Source: Gemmatimonadota bacterium (GTDB lineage Bacteria; Gemmatimonadota; Gemmatimonadetes; Gemmatimonadales; GWC2-71-9). From it: 49,628 nt of DNA. Position 1 is the first letter of the stretch. The number at the start of each line of letters is the position of its first letter. Positions 42,199-49,628 of the stretch are shown piece by piece. The translations under genes were made by a program, and so were the position numbers. Where the stretch lies: assembly GCA_003222205.1 (NCBI GenBank), contig QHVC01000046.1, forward strand, positions 1-49,628. Direction: 5' to 3'. The notes below the pieces were generated by a model. It saw nothing but the letters and a program-made list of their open reading frames with translations, had not been told where the DNA came from and searched no databases.

Positions 42199-42572
42199 CC
42201 GGGGGAGGCGACCGGGCGGCGCGGCGCGGCGCGAGCAGCCTGGGGTGCCTCATCTCGATTCTCGTCTTCGTGGCGATCATCTACTACGCGATCCACATCG
42301 GTGAGGTGTACTTCCGCTACTACAACCTGCTCGACGAGATCCAGCAGCAGGCCCATCTCGCGGCGGCGCTCGACGACGGGACCATCCAGCGCCGCATCGT
42401 CCTGAAGGTGCAGGAGATCGGGCTGCCCGACGAAGCGGCGGCGAACCTGCGCGTGCGCCGCACCGCGATGCCGCGGGAGATCACCATCGAGACCTCCTAC
42501 AGCGAAACGGTTCATCTCCCGCTGTTCAACCACACCTTTAATTTCCATCCGCGCACCAACGAGCCGCTCTGA
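42195..42572 (+). CDS. Small membrane protein (DUF4845-like)
   Basis: A 125-residue protein with one transmembrane helix (CLISILVFVAIIYYAIHIG, about residues 18-36). A short extracytoplasmic domain follows with YYNLLDEIQQQAHLAAALDD, a VLKVQEIGLP strand and an ITIETSYSETVHLPLFNHTF end. The layout resembles DUF4845 proteins. GTG at 42195 overlaps the lptE stop; GTG at 42192 is equally possible. Function unknown. It lies between lptE and the heptose gene. Confidence 0.68.
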   Translation: MTGGGDRAARRGASSLGCLISILVFVAIIYYAIHIGEVYFRYYNLLDEIQQQAHLAAALDDGTIQRRIVLKVQEIGLPDEAAANLRVRRTAMPREITIETSYSETVHLPLFNHTFNFHPRTNEPL

Positions 42573-42587
42573 GCGAGGGGCGGCGCG

Positions 42588-43064
42588 GTGACCACCGCGG
42601 CGAAGGTCCGGTCCGCGGCGGATGCGGTCGGCTGGCGCCGCTCGCAGCGCGGGCCCGTGGTGTTCACCAACGGCGTGTTCGACCTGCTCCACGCCGGCCA
42701 TGTGGAGCTGTTGGAGGCCGCGCGCACCGAAGGCGAGGCGCTGGTGGTCGGGGTGAACAGCGACGCGTCGGTGCGCCGGCTTGGCAAAGGGAGCGATCGG
42801 CCCGTCGTCGCCGAGGCCGACCGGGCCCGGCTGCTCGCCGCGCTGGCCACGGTCGACTGCGTCGTGCTCTTCGACGAGGACACGCCGCTCCAGCTGATCC
42901 GCCGCCTCCACCCCGATGTGCTCGTCAAGGGCGCGGATTACGCGCGCGATCAGATCGTCGGGGCGGATGAGGTCGAGGGCTGGGGGGGCCGGGTGGTACG
43001 CGTGCCGTTACTGGAAGGCAAGTCCACGACTGACCTGCTGCGCAAGCTTCACGATGTGAAATGA
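42588..43064 (+). CDS. hldE: D-glycero-beta-D-manno-heptose 1-phosphate adenylyltransferase
   Basis: This 158-residue nucleotidyltransferase corresponds to the C-terminal half of HldE (RfaE2), which makes ADP-heptose for the LPS core. It shows [19 protein letters not shown] with the HxGH motif, [45 protein letters not shown] and the [17 protein letters not shown] segment, ending [12 protein letters not shown]. The kinase half is not present here, so this is the stand-alone form often called hldC or rfaE2. GTG follows a GAGGGGCGGC leader, which could act as Shine-Dalgarno. Confidence 0.9.
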   Translation: MTTAAKVRSAADAVGWRRSQRGPVVFTNGVFDLLHAGHVELLEAARTEGEALVVGVNSDASVRRLGKGSDRPVVAEADRARLLAALATVDCVVLFDEDTPLQLIRRLHPDVLVKGADYARDQIVGADEVEGWGGRVVRVPLLEGKSTTDLLRKLHDVK

Positions 43065-43072
43065 CCCGCCCG

Positions 43073-43107
43073 CCCAATCCGCAATCCGCAATCCGCAATC
43101 CGCCATG
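43073..43107. repeat. Heptanucleotide tandem repeat overlapping the rdgB start codon
   Basis: Units are CCCAATC, CGCAATC, CGCAATC, CGCAATC and CGCCATG in exact 7-nt register. The last unit supplies the ATG of rdgB. The repeat fills nearly the whole 40-nt gap after hldE and leaves no room for a standard Shine-Dalgarno. Confidence 0.9.
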
Positions 43108-43731
43108 AACCTCCTCGTCGCGACCCGCAGCCCGGGCAAGGCGCGGGAGATCCGCGACTTGCTGGCGGGCCTGCCGTTCGAGGTCATGTTCCCGGCCGAC
43201 GCGCACCTCGAGCGCCTGCCCGAGGAAGACGACCTGGAGCAGGGCACGAGCTACGCCGAGAACGCCGTGGCCAAGGCGCGGTACTTCGCGCAACGCAGCG
43301 GGCGGCCCACCGTCACGGACGACTCCGGTCTCGAGGTGGATGCGTTGCAGGGCCGCCCCGGCGTTCGTTCGGCGCGCTGGGCGGGGGGCGGGCGGGGCGC
43401 GGCGGGTGCCGACCTCGATCGCCGCAACAATGAAAAGCTGCTCGCCGCGCTGCAGGAGGTGCCCGAGGCCCAGCGCACGGCCCGCTACCGCTGCGTCGTG
43501 GCGTACCTCGAGACCCCGACGGCGGCGCCCGAGATCGTGGAGGCGAGCTGCGAGGGGTACATCCTCGACGCGCCGCGCGGGACCGGGGGGTTCGGCTACG
43601 ATCCCCTGTTCTTCTCGACCGACCTGCAGATGAGCTTCGGCGAGGCGGCCCCGGGCGCCAAGCACCGCGTCTCCCACCGCGGCCGGGCGTTCCGGGCGCT
43701 GATCGAGGTGCTGTTGCGACGGGTGAAGTAG
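43105..43731 (+). CDS. rdgB: XTP/dITP diphosphatase (RdgB/HAM1)
   Basis: RdgB removes non-canonical purine nucleotides such as dITP and XTP from the pool. The 208-residue protein has LLVATRSPGKAREIRDLL, the SYAENAVAKARYF helix, the catalytic TVTDDSGLEVDAL, GVRSARWAG, TGGFGYDPLFF and the C-terminal SHRGRAFRALIEVL. The ATG lies in the last unit of a heptamer repeat and lacks a Shine-Dalgarno, so initiation may depend on readthrough from hldE. It is the last protein gene before the tRNA pair. Confidence 0.94.
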   Translation: MNLLVATRSPGKAREIRDLLAGLPFEVMFPADAHLERLPEEDDLEQGTSYAENAVAKARYFAQRSGRPTVTDDSGLEVDALQGRPGVRSARWAGGGRGAAGADLDRRNNEKLLAALQEVPEAQRTARYRCVVAYLETPTAAPEIVEASCEGYILDAPRGTGGFGYDPLFFSTDLQMSFGEAAPGAKHRVSHRGRAFRALIEVLLRRVK

Positions 43732-43741
43732 TTTAGGTTTC

Positions 43742-43773
43742 CTGTGCGCCTAGGCGCCTCTGCGTCTACGCGT
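43742..43773. repeat. Octanucleotide tandem repeat between rdgB and tRNA-Pro
   Basis: CTGTGCGC, CTAGGCGC, CTCTGCGT and CTACGCGT form four 8-nt units with consensus CTNNGCGY. They start 11 nt after the rdgB stop and end 10 nt before tRNA-Pro. Together they make up most of this gap. Confidence 0.75.
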
Positions 43774-43783
43774 CCAGTCTTCT

Positions 43784-43857
43784 CGGGGTGTGGCGCAGCC
43801 CGGTAGCGCGCCTGGTTTGGGACCAGGAGGCCGCGGGTTCAAATCCCGCCGCCCCGA
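43784..43857 (+). tRNA. tRNA-Pro (anticodon TGG)
   Basis: A 74-nt cloverleaf. The acceptor is CGGGGTG/CGCCCCG. The anticodon stem CCTGG/CCAGG has loop TTTGGGA with TGG at 43818-43820. The T-arm is GCGGG/CCCGC with loop TTCAAAT. CCA is not encoded. It lies 4 nt before tRNA-Arg, so both are probably on one transcript. Confidence 0.96.
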
Positions 43858-43861
43858 CTTC

Positions 43862-43935
43862 GCGCCCGTAGCTCAACTGGACAGAGCGCTGGGTTTCTAA
43901 CCCAAGGGTTGGAGGTTCGAGTCCTCCCGGGCGCG
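43862..43935 (+). tRNA. tRNA-Arg (anticodon TCT)
   Basis: A 74-nt cloverleaf. The acceptor is GCGCCCG/CGGGCGC with discriminator G. The D-stem is GCTC/GAGC and the anticodon TCT lies at 43896-43898 in loop TTTCTAA. The T-arm is GGAGG/CCTCC with loop TTCGAGT. The pair at the top of the anticodon stem is a C-A mismatch. CCA is not encoded. It reads AGA codons, which are rare in a genome this rich in GC. Confidence 0.96.
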
Positions 43936-44132
43936 TCGCCTTGACAGCTCTCCTGCCGCGAGCCATCTCCTAGCCAAGTCGGCCCCCGGGGGATTGCTGT
44001 GCGCCCTGCCGTCTCACCCTCGTCGACTTCGCTGCTTGGAGCCGTGCCACTTCGTGTGCCTGGCGCGGCGTACCGGATGAGCTGTCCCGCCGAGATCTCG
44101 CCGCTTCTTCGTTTAGCTACAGGAGCTCCTTT
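43936..44132 (+). other. Leader region between tRNA-Arg and the RagA/SusC gene
   Basis: This 197-nt stretch has no coding sign. It holds a TTGACA at 43941-43946 without a convincing -10 box, and a C5-G5 palindrome at 43983-43992. At 44121-44130 it holds the Shine-Dalgarno AGGAG as part of the palindrome AGGAGCTCCT. I recognise no riboswitch. Confidence 0.5.
44121..44125 (+). promoter_or_regulatory. Strong ribosome binding site of the RagA/SusC gene
   Basis: AGGAG lies 7 nt before the ATG at 44133 and forms half of a 10-nt perfect palindrome. It is one of the few canonical Shine-Dalgarno sites in the window; many other starts rely on overlap with the preceding gene. Confidence 0.7.
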
Positions 44133-47111
44133 ATGACACGTCACGCGTTTCAGTGGCGCCCGAGGCTGTCGGGCGCAGTGGCGGCGGTAGTCGTCGCTTC
44201 CTTGTTCTCACTTGACGCCGTCGCCCTGGCGGCCCAGACGGGGACGATCGAAGGGAAGGTCACGGCCGTCAGCTCCGGTGAGCCCATCGCTGGGGCGGAG
44301 GTGGCGATCCCAGGGCTCAACTTGGGCGCGCGCGCGGGCGCGGACGGCAGCTTCAAGTTGCTGAACGTGCCGGTGGGGCTGCGCGAGCTCCGCATTCTCG
44401 CCATCGGCTACAAGGTCGTGACGCTGCGGCTTACCGTGAGCGCAGACAGCGCGAGCACCGTCACGGTGCAGCTGGCGCCGAGCCTGCTCCAGCTCGATGC
44501 CGTCGTGGTGACGGGGACGGCCGGACAGGCGCGTGTGCGTGAGATCGGGAACTCGATCGCGCAGGTCAACCTTTCGCAGGTCAAAGACCCGCCCGCCAAC
44601 ATGGACCAGTTGCTCCAGGCTCGGGCGCCGGGCCTCAGCGTGATGCAGACGAGCGGGATGGCCGGCGAAGGGGCGCAGATCCGCCTGCGCGGCGCCGTCA
44701 GCGTCTCGCAGAGCAATCAGCCGATCGTCTACGTGGACGGCGTCCGCGTGCGCAGCGAAGGCTATCGCCGCAACCGCCCGCCGCAGCCGGGCTCAGACGG
44801 GTTTCGCGGCGGCAATTACCAAGCGAGCCCGCTCAACGACATCAATCCCGCCGACATCGACCACATCGAGATCATCAAGGGTGCGGCGGCCAGCACCTTG
44901 TACGGCACCGAAGCCGCGGCCGGCGTGATCCAGATCTTTACCAAACGCGGCACCAGCGGGGCGACGCACTGGACCTTCGAAATGGGGCAGGGCTTCGACC
45001 AGTTGCGGCCGTTCGGTACCGACTCGGTGCCGTATCTCAATCTCCGGCCGGCGAGCAGCCCCAGGGGCCAGTGCGTTTCGAACCCCGTGCCGGGGTGTTC
45101 CTGGATCCGCAACGGCTACCGGGCGCGCTACGTCGGCTCGGTGTCAGGTGGGTCCGCGGGATTCCAGTACTTCGTGTCGGGGAACTGGGAGGACAACGAT
45201 GGCGTGTTGCCGCTCGACAACGAGCAGAAGCTCGGCACGCGAGGAAACTTCAGCTTCAATTTGATGGACAACCTCAAATTCGAGTGGAACACCGCCTACT
45301 CGAAGACCGATCTCTCGAATACGCCATCGGGAAACAATGCGCAGGGGCTGGTGCTCAACGTGTACCGGGCGGAGCAGAACTACCGGAACTCGAGCGACCC
45401 GCGGGTGCTCGACTCGCTGCTCAACTGGAGGCTGACGACCGGCATTCAGCGGCTCACCAGCGGCGCCACCGTCACCTACACACCGATCCCTTGGTTCACT
45501 AATCGGTTCACGGTGGGCTACGACGTGGCGCAGCAGGAAAACCGCAACCTCCGTCCCTTCGCGTTTGTCAGCCAGCCGGAAGGCCGGTTGTCCGATGAAC
45601 AGATTCGCTACTCGCTCCTCACGGCGGACTACGTGGGCAACATCGATTTCCGGCTGGTGGGCGAGGTCGGGTCCACGTTCTCGTTCGGCGGCCAGAGCAT
45701 CACCGCCGACCTGGCTCGCACCACCGCGTTCGGCCAGGGCTTCCCTGGGCCGAGTGACCCGGTCGTCACCGACGCCCGCACGTTCCTCGCGGGCGAGGAC
45801 CGCCTGCGCGTGATCAATGCGGGGTTCTTCTTCCAGAACCTTTTCAAGCTGAGGGACCGGTATTTTCTGACCGGCGGCCTGCGGTTCGACGGCAACAGCG
45901 CCTTTGGGAAGTCACTCGGTCTCCAGGTCTACCCCAAGATGAGCGGATCGTACGTCATCTCGGAGGAGCCGTTTTGGCCCCAGACTCTCGGGGAGCTGAA
46001 GCTTCGCGGCTCCCTCGGTTGGTCGGGGCGGGCGCCAGGGGCGTTCGACGCCCTCAGGACTTGGTTGGCGTGCACCTCGAACAATCAGTCCTGTTTCCTT
46101 CCCGGGACCATCGGCAACCCGGACGTCGGGCCCGAGCGCACTCGAGAAGCGGAGCTGGGCTTCGATGCCGCGTTGTTTCGCAACCGCCTGACCCTGGAAT
46201 TCACCTGGTACCATCGGTTGACGACCGACGCCCTCTTCCCGGTGCGCCAGGTGCCCTCCGACGGCTTCCCCGCCAACCAGAACTTCAACGTCGGCAGTAT
46301 GTCCAATGCCGGGATCGAGTTCGCCGTCAACGGGGCGATCGTCAATCGGCCCACCTGGGGACTGGATCTCGGTGGGAGCATTTACACGAACCACGGGCTG
46401 GTCCGTGACCTCGGTGGGGCCGTCCCGTTCGCCGCCGGCGGTGGGTGGGTGGAGGCGGGCTTTCCCCCCATGGTCGCCATCGGCACGCTCATCCGGAATC
46501 CCAACGAGATTGCGCCGCCCGATACCATGATCTGCCGCAACGTCCCGCTCCCCAATCGGCACTGCACCTCGACCGGCCGTTATGTGTTCGGTCCGCAGCA
46601 GCCGACCCTCATCCTGGGCACGAGCGCCACCCTGCGGCTCCCCAAAGGCATCACCCTGTCCGCGCGGGGCGAGTATCAAGGCGGGGCGTGGATCAATGAC
46701 GGGGCGTCGACCCAGGCGCTGCTGCGGTCGGTTCGCTGGCCGACCTGCGCGCGGGCCTACCCGTTCCTGGCCGCGGGGGACACGAACAGCCTGACCGCCC
46801 GGGAGCGACTTGAGTGCCTGCCGCTCGCCTTTGCTCGGGCCGGCGACGCGAGCATCATGTGGTTCCCGCAGGACTTCTTCAAACTGCGCGACATCACGCT
46901 CACCGTCCCCGTTGGCTGGGCCATCCGTCGCGCCACCTCGGCCACGCTTGCCATCACGGTTCAGAACTACTTCAAGTGGATCAACCGGCAGCTCCGGATG
47001 TTCGATCCCGAAATGGTCGGCCGGGACGCGCTTGACTCGCAGAACCGGGACATCTCCGAACACGTCCCTCCGCCCGCCGTCATCACCGTCAATCTCCGCG
47101 TCGCGTTCTGA
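44133..47111 (+). CDS. TonB-linked outer membrane transporter, RagA/SusC type
   Basis: A 992-residue outer-membrane transporter. The signal peptide (about 1-34, ending ALAAQ) is followed by a carboxypeptidase-regulatory-like domain (about 36-115, GTIEGKVTAVSSGEPIAGAE) and a TonB-box-like VVVTGTA. A plug (about 130-280, with IRLRGAVSVSQSNQPIVYVD and the IEIIKGAAASTLYGTEAAAG motif) and a barrel of about 700 residues ending in VNLRVAF come next. The paired SusD-like gene begins 13 nt later. Such pairs import oligosaccharides or peptides. No glycanase or peptidase neighbour reveals the substrate. Confidence 0.93.
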   Translation: MTRHAFQWRPRLSGAVAAVVVASLFSLDAVALAAQTGTIEGKVTAVSSGEPIAGAEVAIPGLNLGARAGADGSFKLLNVPVGLRELRILAIGYKVVTLRLTVSADSASTVTVQLAPSLLQLDAVVVTGTAGQARVREIGNSIAQVNLSQVKDPPANMDQLLQARAPGLSVMQTSGMAGEGAQIRLRGAVSVSQSNQPIVYVDGVRVRSEGYRRNRPPQPGSDGFRGGNYQASPLNDINPADIDHIEIIKGAAASTLYGTEAAAGVIQIFTKRGTSGATHWTFEMGQGFDQLRPFGTDSVPYLNLRPASSPRGQCVSNPVPGCSWIRNGYRARYVGSVSGGSAGFQYFVSGNWEDNDGVLPLDNEQKLGTRGNFSFNLMDNLKFEWNTAYSKTDLSNTPSGNNAQGLVLNVYRAEQNYRNSSDPRVLDSLLNWRLTTGIQRLTSGATVTYTPIPWFTNRFTVGYDVAQQENRNLRPFAFVSQPEGRLSDEQIRYSLLTADYVGNIDFRLVGEVGSTFSFGGQSITADLARTTAFGQGFPGPSDPVVTDARTFLAGEDRLRVINAGFFFQNLFKLRDRYFLTGGLRFDGNSAFGKSLGLQVYPKMSGSYVISEEPFWPQTLGELKLRGSLGWSGRAPGAFDALRTWLACTSNNQSCFLPGTIGNPDVGPERTREAELGFDAALFRNRLTLEFTWYHRLTTDALFPVRQVPSDGFPANQNFNVGSMSNAGIEFAVNGAIVNRPTWGLDLGGSIYTNHGLVRDLGGAVPFAAGGGWVEAGFPPMVAIGTLIRNPNEIAPPDTMICRNVPLPNRHCTSTGRYVFGPQQPTLILGTSATLRLPKGITLSARGEYQGGAWINDGASTQALLRSVRWPTCARAYPFLAAGDTNSLTARERLECLPLAFARAGDASIMWFPQDFFKLRDITLTVPVGWAIRRATSATLAITVQNYFKWINRQLRMFDPEMVGRDALDSQNRDISEHVPPPAVITVNLRVAF

Positions 47112-47124
47112 GGAGGACCAGACC

Positions 47125-48534
47125 ATGCGTACTCATCACGATTCGGCGGTCGCGCGGGTGATCGTGCGGTGGCGCGGTTCCCTCCTCGGCACGGTGTTCC
47201 TGGTGGCTGCGTGCGACACCTCGGTCACGAACCCCGGACTGATTCCGGACCGGGCCCTCGACAACCCGGCGGCGTGGCCTGCTGTCGTCATCGGCGCGCG
47301 CCGCGCGCTGGCGGATGCGCTCGGCAGCGCCTCCGGTACCGGCGGACAGTTGCTGTATTGGGGCGCCGCCGTCAGCTACGAGATCAACCCCGCCGGCTCG
47401 ACCGGCAGCTTCGGCATCCCACCGGACGTCCAGGGCGGCCTGCTGTTGGAGGCCACGACGAACGCTGACTGGACCTCCTCGAACCAGGCCCGCTTCGTCG
47501 CCGAAGAGGCCGTCCGGCGATTCCAGCGGGTGATGCCCGACACCCTCTTCGCCACGTCCCCGCTCGTGGCCCAATCGTATCTCTACGCGGGCTACGCCAA
47601 TCGCCTGCTGGGAGAGAACTTTTGCCAGTCCGTGATTCCGGTGCAGAACCCGGACGGGTCGCTCTCGCCGGGGTTCCTTGGGCCCTCCACGCTGTACCTG
47701 CAGCGGGCCGACACCGCGTTCACGAACGCGTTGGCGACCGCGACCGCGTCCGGGAAGACCGACACGGCCACCACGAATTTCAAACGCGTGGCTCTCGCGG
47801 GCCGGGCCTCGGTGCGGGCGGACCTTGCCACCTACGGCCTGGCGAACTGGTCCGACGTGACGGCGGACGCGGCGTTGGTACCCGACACGACCCGGTTTCT
47901 GATTCCGTACTCGGACCAGAACACCGATCAGTACAACTATCTGTATTGGGCCCGCGCGGGCACCCCGTACCGCGCCCACACCGAGTGGGGCACCTTCTAC
48001 GAGCTGTACTATCGGGCGACGCGGGACCCTCGGGTGAAATGGGATTCCACGGGACTGAACGGAGACGCCGCCGTCGCGCGGTTCGGCGGATTGGTGCCCT
48101 TCTGGCCGGAAGCGAAGTATGCGGCCACGACGGCTCCCGTGCGGCTCTCGAGCGGGTGGGAGATGCGCCTGCTCGAGGCCGAGGCGGCGCTCGTGGGCGG
48201 TGACACCGCCACGGCGCGGGCCAAGATGGACCTCCGCCGCGCGACGCTGACGCCGGTCCAGCCGGGGGTCACCTTCACCAACGTCACTGAAGCCTGGACG
48301 GCGCTCAAGACCGAACGGGCCCTTGAGCTGTGGCTCGAGGCACGACGCCTGGGGGATTTGCGGCGCTGGCTCGACAACGCGGTGCCCGGCGATCCACCCG
48401 ACGGCCTCTACCGCGATACCAACAGCGATGGCGTCAACGATGCGCGCGTCGAAACCATGACGACCCCGGTGGCCCGTTCCCTGTGCTTTGCGGTCGGAAG
48501 AAACGAGCGTGAGACGAACCCGAACATCCCCTGA
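47125..48534 (+). CDS. SusD/RagB-like surface lipoprotein
   Basis: A 469-residue lipoprotein that captures substrate for the adjacent SusC-like channel. The signal peptide ends in the lipobox LVAAC. Helical TPR-like segments follow (ALDNPAAWPAVVIGARRALA, AEEAVRRFQRVMPDTLF, YLYAGYANRLLGENFCQ), and the C-terminal block EAWTALKTERALELWLEARR then LGDLRRWLD is typical of the family. The GGAGG before the ATG is clear. The last codons overlap the next gene by 26 nt. Confidence 0.88.
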   Translation: MRTHHDSAVARVIVRWRGSLLGTVFLVAACDTSVTNPGLIPDRALDNPAAWPAVVIGARRALADALGSASGTGGQLLYWGAAVSYEINPAGSTGSFGIPPDVQGGLLLEATTNADWTSSNQARFVAEEAVRRFQRVMPDTLFATSPLVAQSYLYAGYANRLLGENFCQSVIPVQNPDGSLSPGFLGPSTLYLQRADTAFTNALATATASGKTDTATTNFKRVALAGRASVRADLATYGLANWSDVTADAALVPDTTRFLIPYSDQNTDQYNYLYWARAGTPYRAHTEWGTFYELYYRATRDPRVKWDSTGLNGDAAVARFGGLVPFWPEAKYAATTAPVRLSSGWEMRLLEAEAALVGGDTATARAKMDLRRATLTPVQPGVTFTNVTEAWTALKTERALELWLEARRLGDLRRWLDNAVPGDPPDGLYRDTNSDGVNDARVETMTTPVARSLCFAVGRNERETNPNIP

Positions 48535-49012
48535 GGCGCCACGCCGGCAGGCGGCACCGCGCGCGGTGCTGTGTCTCTCGGTATTCGTGTGGGCGTTGGG
48601 CTGCTACACGTATGTGCCCGCGACGACCGAGGCGGTGCCGGTGGGTGTGCGCGTCCGCGCCCTGATGTCCAGCGAGGCCGAGGTCCGGTTGGGAGACTCG
48701 CTCGGACTGGAGCGGGGGGCCCTGCGGGGCACCCTGTTGGAGCGGGACAGCAGCCGGTTACTGATCCAGGTCCAGATGGCGACCGGCGCGAGAGCGTTCG
48801 GAGCGCAACCGTTGTTTCAGCGGATCGCGGTCAGGCCGCAAGACGTGCTGCGCGTGGAGGTGCGACGGATGAATGGAGTGCGTACCGGGGTGCTCGCGGC
48901 GGTCCTGGCTGGCGCTGCGGCCATCGTCCTCGTCCAGGGGTTCGGTCTGCTCCGGCCCGGCACGCCGGAACCACCGCCCGGCGGGCCGCCCGACTTGTGG
49001 GGGACGCGCTGA
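48509..49012 (+). CDS. Small predicted lipoprotein downstream of susD-like gene
   Basis: A 167-residue protein. GTG at 48509 gives an arginine-rich start and the hydrophobic segment AVLCLSVFVWALGC, whose final Cys may be lipidated. The middle is strand-rich (VGVRVRALMSSEAEVRLGDS, LERDSSRLLIQVQM). A late hydrophobic helix (GVLAAVLAGAAAIVLVQGFG) and a Pro/Gly tail end the protein. No family recognised. It overlaps the susD-like gene and probably belongs to its operon. An earlier TTG at 48488 is possible. Confidence 0.65.
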   Translation: MRRTRTSPEAPRRQAAPRAVLCLSVFVWALGCYTYVPATTEAVPVGVRVRALMSSEAEVRLGDSLGLERGALRGTLLERDSSRLLIQVQMATGARAFGAQPLFQRIAVRPQDVLRVEVRRMNGVRTGVLAAVLAGAAAIVLVQGFGLLRPGTPEPPPGGPPDLWGTR

Positions 49013-49044
49013 CCCTGGGCCGTATCTTCAAGTAGCGCCCCCCC

Positions 49045-49074
49045 TTGACCGAGGTCGTGAGGCCCGGTTAGCAT
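49045..49074 (+). promoter_or_regulatory. rRNA operon promoter
   Basis: TTGACC (49045-49050), an 18-nt spacer and TAGCAT (49069-49074). The hairpin and boxA begin within 35 nt, as in rrn leaders. The elements match those proposed before murA and the first lipoprotein gene. Confidence 0.6.
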
Positions 49075-49082
49075 TCAATTCT

Positions 49083-49105
49083 GCCCGCGAGCTTTTGTCG
49101 CGGGC
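49083..49105 (+). promoter_or_regulatory. boxB-like hairpin of the rRNA leader
   Basis: GCCCGCGA and TCGCGGGC form a perfect 8-bp stem with loop GCTTTTG. It lies 1 nt before boxA, near the start of the expected transcript. No T-run follows, so it is not a terminator. Confidence 0.65.
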
Positions 49106-49106
49106 G

Positions 49107-49119
49107 TGCTCTTTGAGAA
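49107..49119 (+). promoter_or_regulatory. boxA antitermination site
   Basis: TGCTCTTTGAGAA differs from the E. coli rrn boxA TGCTCTTTAACAA only near its end. BoxA binds NusB-NusE and, with NusA, prevents early termination of rRNA transcripts. Confidence 0.75.
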
Positions 49120-49254
49120 CTGATGGTCGAGCGTGAAGGAGTGCGGCCCCATTTGGAGCGGCACGCGGTCAGACGCGTGTCGTGAGGGGTTTCGACTCTG
49201 ACGTGATACGGACGACAGAATTACAGTCGTTCATTCGAGCTATTTCGAATTCTC

Positions 49255-49628
<374 letters not shown>

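Larger units (their letters stand above)
49013..49254 (+). other. Ribosomal RNA operon leader region
   Basis: This 242-nt stretch has no gene. It contains the rRNA promoter, a boxB-like hairpin and boxA (listed separately). A further small hairpin ACGAC/GTCGT lies at 49212-49230, close to the 16S 5' end, where processing enzymes usually cut. Confidence 0.6.

Noticed and set aside
13722-43773. CRISPR array
   Set aside because: The repeats are 7-8 nt with no spacers and different units at each locus. No cas gene is present.
43941-43970. TTGACA as promoter for the RagA/SusC gene
   Set aside because: No convincing -10 box at 16-19 nt; the best is CATCTC at N17. The true promoter is not identified.

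Overview
The window looks like one contiguous piece of a high-GC, Gram-negative chromosome. It is most plausibly a member of the Gemmatimonadota. The reasons are the very high GC content, a RagA/SusC plus RagB/SusD pair, LPS-assembly and heptose genes (lptE, lpxH-like, hldE C-type), many GTG/TTG starts with stop-start overlaps, and the Gemmatimonadota-like protein architectures (Peptidase_MA-propeller-barrel, HEAT-cyclophilin). The phylum is an inference. The partial 16S gene at the right end (about 49255-49628) is the piece that could settle it.

Layout, left to right. (1) 1-8499, plus strand: a small lipoprotein with its own promoter, then an overlapping run serS - sensor kinase - pcrA/uvrD - gatC - gatA - gatB. 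(2) 8488-11062, minus strand: a three-gene operon of a cation/proton antiporter, a membrane-anchored coiled-coil protein and a secreted zinc phospholipase C-like protein. (3) 11123-13196: murA and pgeF (yfiH). (4) 13193-26129: a very compact operon, promoter - hairpin/T8 - rimP - nusA - ylxQ-like - infB - DUF503 - rbfA - truB - ribF - secD - secF - tatD - fhs - ridA, ending in a selenocysteine tRNA gene only 3 nt after the ridA stop. (5) 26209-31425: hybrid histidine kinase, zinc-ribbon protein, lipid-kinase-like protein, DUF5683-like protein and murI, with a convergent lpxH-like gene at 31428-32168. (6) 32228-43731: deoC - two-domain aldehyde dehydrogenase - ybgC-like thioesterase - HEAT/cyclophilin fusion - metalloprotease/propeller/Omp85-type barrel - lipoprotein - lptE - small membrane protein - hldE C-type - rdgB. 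(7) 43784-43935: tRNA-Pro(TGG) and tRNA-Arg(TCT). (8) 44133-49012: RagA/SusC, RagB/SusD and a small lipoprotein. (9) 49045 to the end: rRNA promoter, boxB-like hairpin, boxA and the 5' part of 16S rRNA.

Functionally the window is mostly housekeeping: translation (serS, gatCAB, infB, rimP, rbfA, truB, tRNAs, rRNA), transcription antitermination (nusA plus a boxA-bearing rRNA leader), envelope building (murA, murI, lptE, lpxH-like, hldE, secDF, Omp85-type barrel) and one-carbon or deoxyribose metabolism (fhs, deoC plus ALDH). No mobile element, phage or CRISPR array was seen.

The most unusual signals are these. A family of degenerate 7- and 8-nt tandem repeats has a private unit at each locus. 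It lies both between genes and inside coding regions, twice as two arms in opposite orientation. There is a selenocysteine tRNA at the end of a protein operon. MurA has Asp in place of the catalytic Cys. A terminator-like hairpin with T8 abuts the rimP start codon. Several promoters lie so close to the start codon that leaderless mRNAs are expected.
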